Of a DNA stretch of 64,000 nt, positions 63,617 to 64,000 are shown piece by piece. The notes under the pieces were generated by a model. The model saw only the letters and a program-made list of their open reading frames with translations. It had not been told where the DNA came from and did not search any database. The DNA comes from Myxococcales bacterium (GTDB lineage: Bacteria > Myxococcota_A > Polyangia > JAAYKL01). Location: contig JAAYKL010000015.1 in NCBI GenBank assembly GCA_012522445.1, positions 1 through 64,000 on the forward strand. The letters run 5' to 3'. Each line of letters starts with the position of its first letter. Positions within the stretch are counted from its first letter, which is position 1. The position numbers and the translations under genes are program-made.

Positions 63617-64000
63617 AGACCCGGCATTCGACAATTACGTGCTCAAAATCCACGCTGTGTTGGAGCGCCTCGACTACTACCGCCTGCTGGGCGTGGCTCC
63701 CGACGCCACTGTGGGCGATGTCAAAAAGGCCTTTCTGTCCATCACCACCCGCTTTCATCCCGATCGAAACCGCAACGCCGACAAGGCGGTACAAAAGGCC
63801 ATTTACGATATCTTCAAACGCTTAAACGAAGCCTACCGCGTGCTGTGCGATGCCGAAAAGCGCAAGCTCTACGACGCCGACCTCAAGATGGGCACCGTGC
63901 GCTTTCGCACCGACGTCCGCATGTCGATGATCCCCAAAACCCCCGAGGACACCATCCGCAGCAAAGAGGCGCGACAATTCTACCTCTCCGCCCTCAAAAG
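63606..64000 (+). CDS. J-domain protein, 3' partial
   Basis: 131 residues are in view; the frame is open at the right edge. The J domain covers about 23-85: DYYRLLGVAPDATVGDVKKAF, HPD at 51-53 in TRFHPDRNRNADK, and LNEAYRVLCDAEKRKLYDADL. After it a polar linker (KMGTVRFRTDVRMSM) and the beginning of a helical region (KEARQFYLSALK) that may be TPR. J proteins stimulate the ATPase of Hsp70. The ATG lies 11 bases inside the Hsp70 gene, so the two are coupled, and they most likely form a dedicated pair distinct from the general DnaK/DnaJ system. Confidence 0.85.
   Translation, partial: MTNRDPAFDNYVLKIHAVLERLDYYRLLGVAPDATVGDVKKAFLSITTRFHPDRNRNADKAVQKAIYDIFKRLNEAYRVLCDAEKRKLYDADLKMGTVRFRTDVRMSMIPKTPEDTIRSKEARQFYLSALK

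Overview
The window is a GC-rich (roughly 60-65 percent), gene-dense, chromosome-type segment from a Gram-negative bacterium. Several traits point to Myxococcota or a closely related deltaproteobacterial lineage such as the Bradymonadia: many short lipoproteins, a Ser/Thr kinase with a PEGA-like tail, a pseudokinase, a PATAN/DUF4388-type receiver protein, a small ribbon-helix-helix protein of a type I associate with myxobacteria, paired outer-membrane barrels of myxobacterial type, and a MopE-type metal-binding motif. I see no rRNA, tRNA, CRISPR array, phage or insertion sequence. Placement is inference from gene content; no database search was possible.

Layout. 1-2582: tail of an NtrC-type regulator, two overlapping lipoprotein genes, and a 36-residue very basic microprotein with its own promoter. 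2605-12345 (minus): a receiver/PATAN/PEGA signalling protein, lysA, a beta-propeller lipoprotein, a dNTPase, an RlmI-type methyltransferase and RNase J. 12556-17369 (plus): ileS, lspA, a tiny membrane protein, a PlsC-type acyltransferase and the ribbon-helix-helix gene. 17326-25416 (minus): an AsmA-like/GT51 peptidoglycan polymerase, alanine racemase, a tail-anchored protein and a DinG-type helicase, then a divergent-strength GH9 glycosidase lipoprotein with its own promoter. 25680-28855 (plus): nifU, nifS, a metallo-beta-lactamase-fold protein and a PQ-loop (SemiSWEET-like) protein. 28883-33188 (minus): panD, a sugar-nucleotide epimerase, maf, a YggS-type PLP protein, and a separate HtrA protease; deoC diverges. 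34108-39166 (minus): an L-domain-like lipoprotein, two outer-membrane barrels and ftsY. 39417-41653 (plus): a Ser/Thr kinase with a secreted LysM/TPR-like partner. 41675-46897 (minus): guaB, a PEGA-like lipoprotein, an AI-2E-family permease and a membrane sulfatase with a MopE motif. 47443-50562 (minus): a pseudokinase, a TPR/membrane protein and a small lipoprotein. 50784-54925 (plus): an OmpR-type regulator, a DUF2179-type protein and a large protein that looks like an inactive M1 peptidase joined to an outer-membrane barrel. 55001-64000: a lipoprotein (minus), then GH94 phosphorylase, gyrA, a lidless Hsp70 with a very long acidic linker, and the start of a J-domain protein overlapping it.

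How it fits together. Much of the window is housekeeping (translation, wall precursors, Fe-S assembly, nucleotide metabolism, secretion) tightly packed with 1-4 base start/stop overlaps. Interleaved are envelope and signalling modules that are not standard: the Hsp70/J pair, the pseudokinase operon, the degenerate Hpt/receiver protein and the pseudo-peptidase/barrel. These four are the best candidates for undescribed biology. Several genes (plsC, deoC, the DUF2179 gene) have a -10 box placed so that transcription would begin at the start codon, which suggests leaderless mRNAs.
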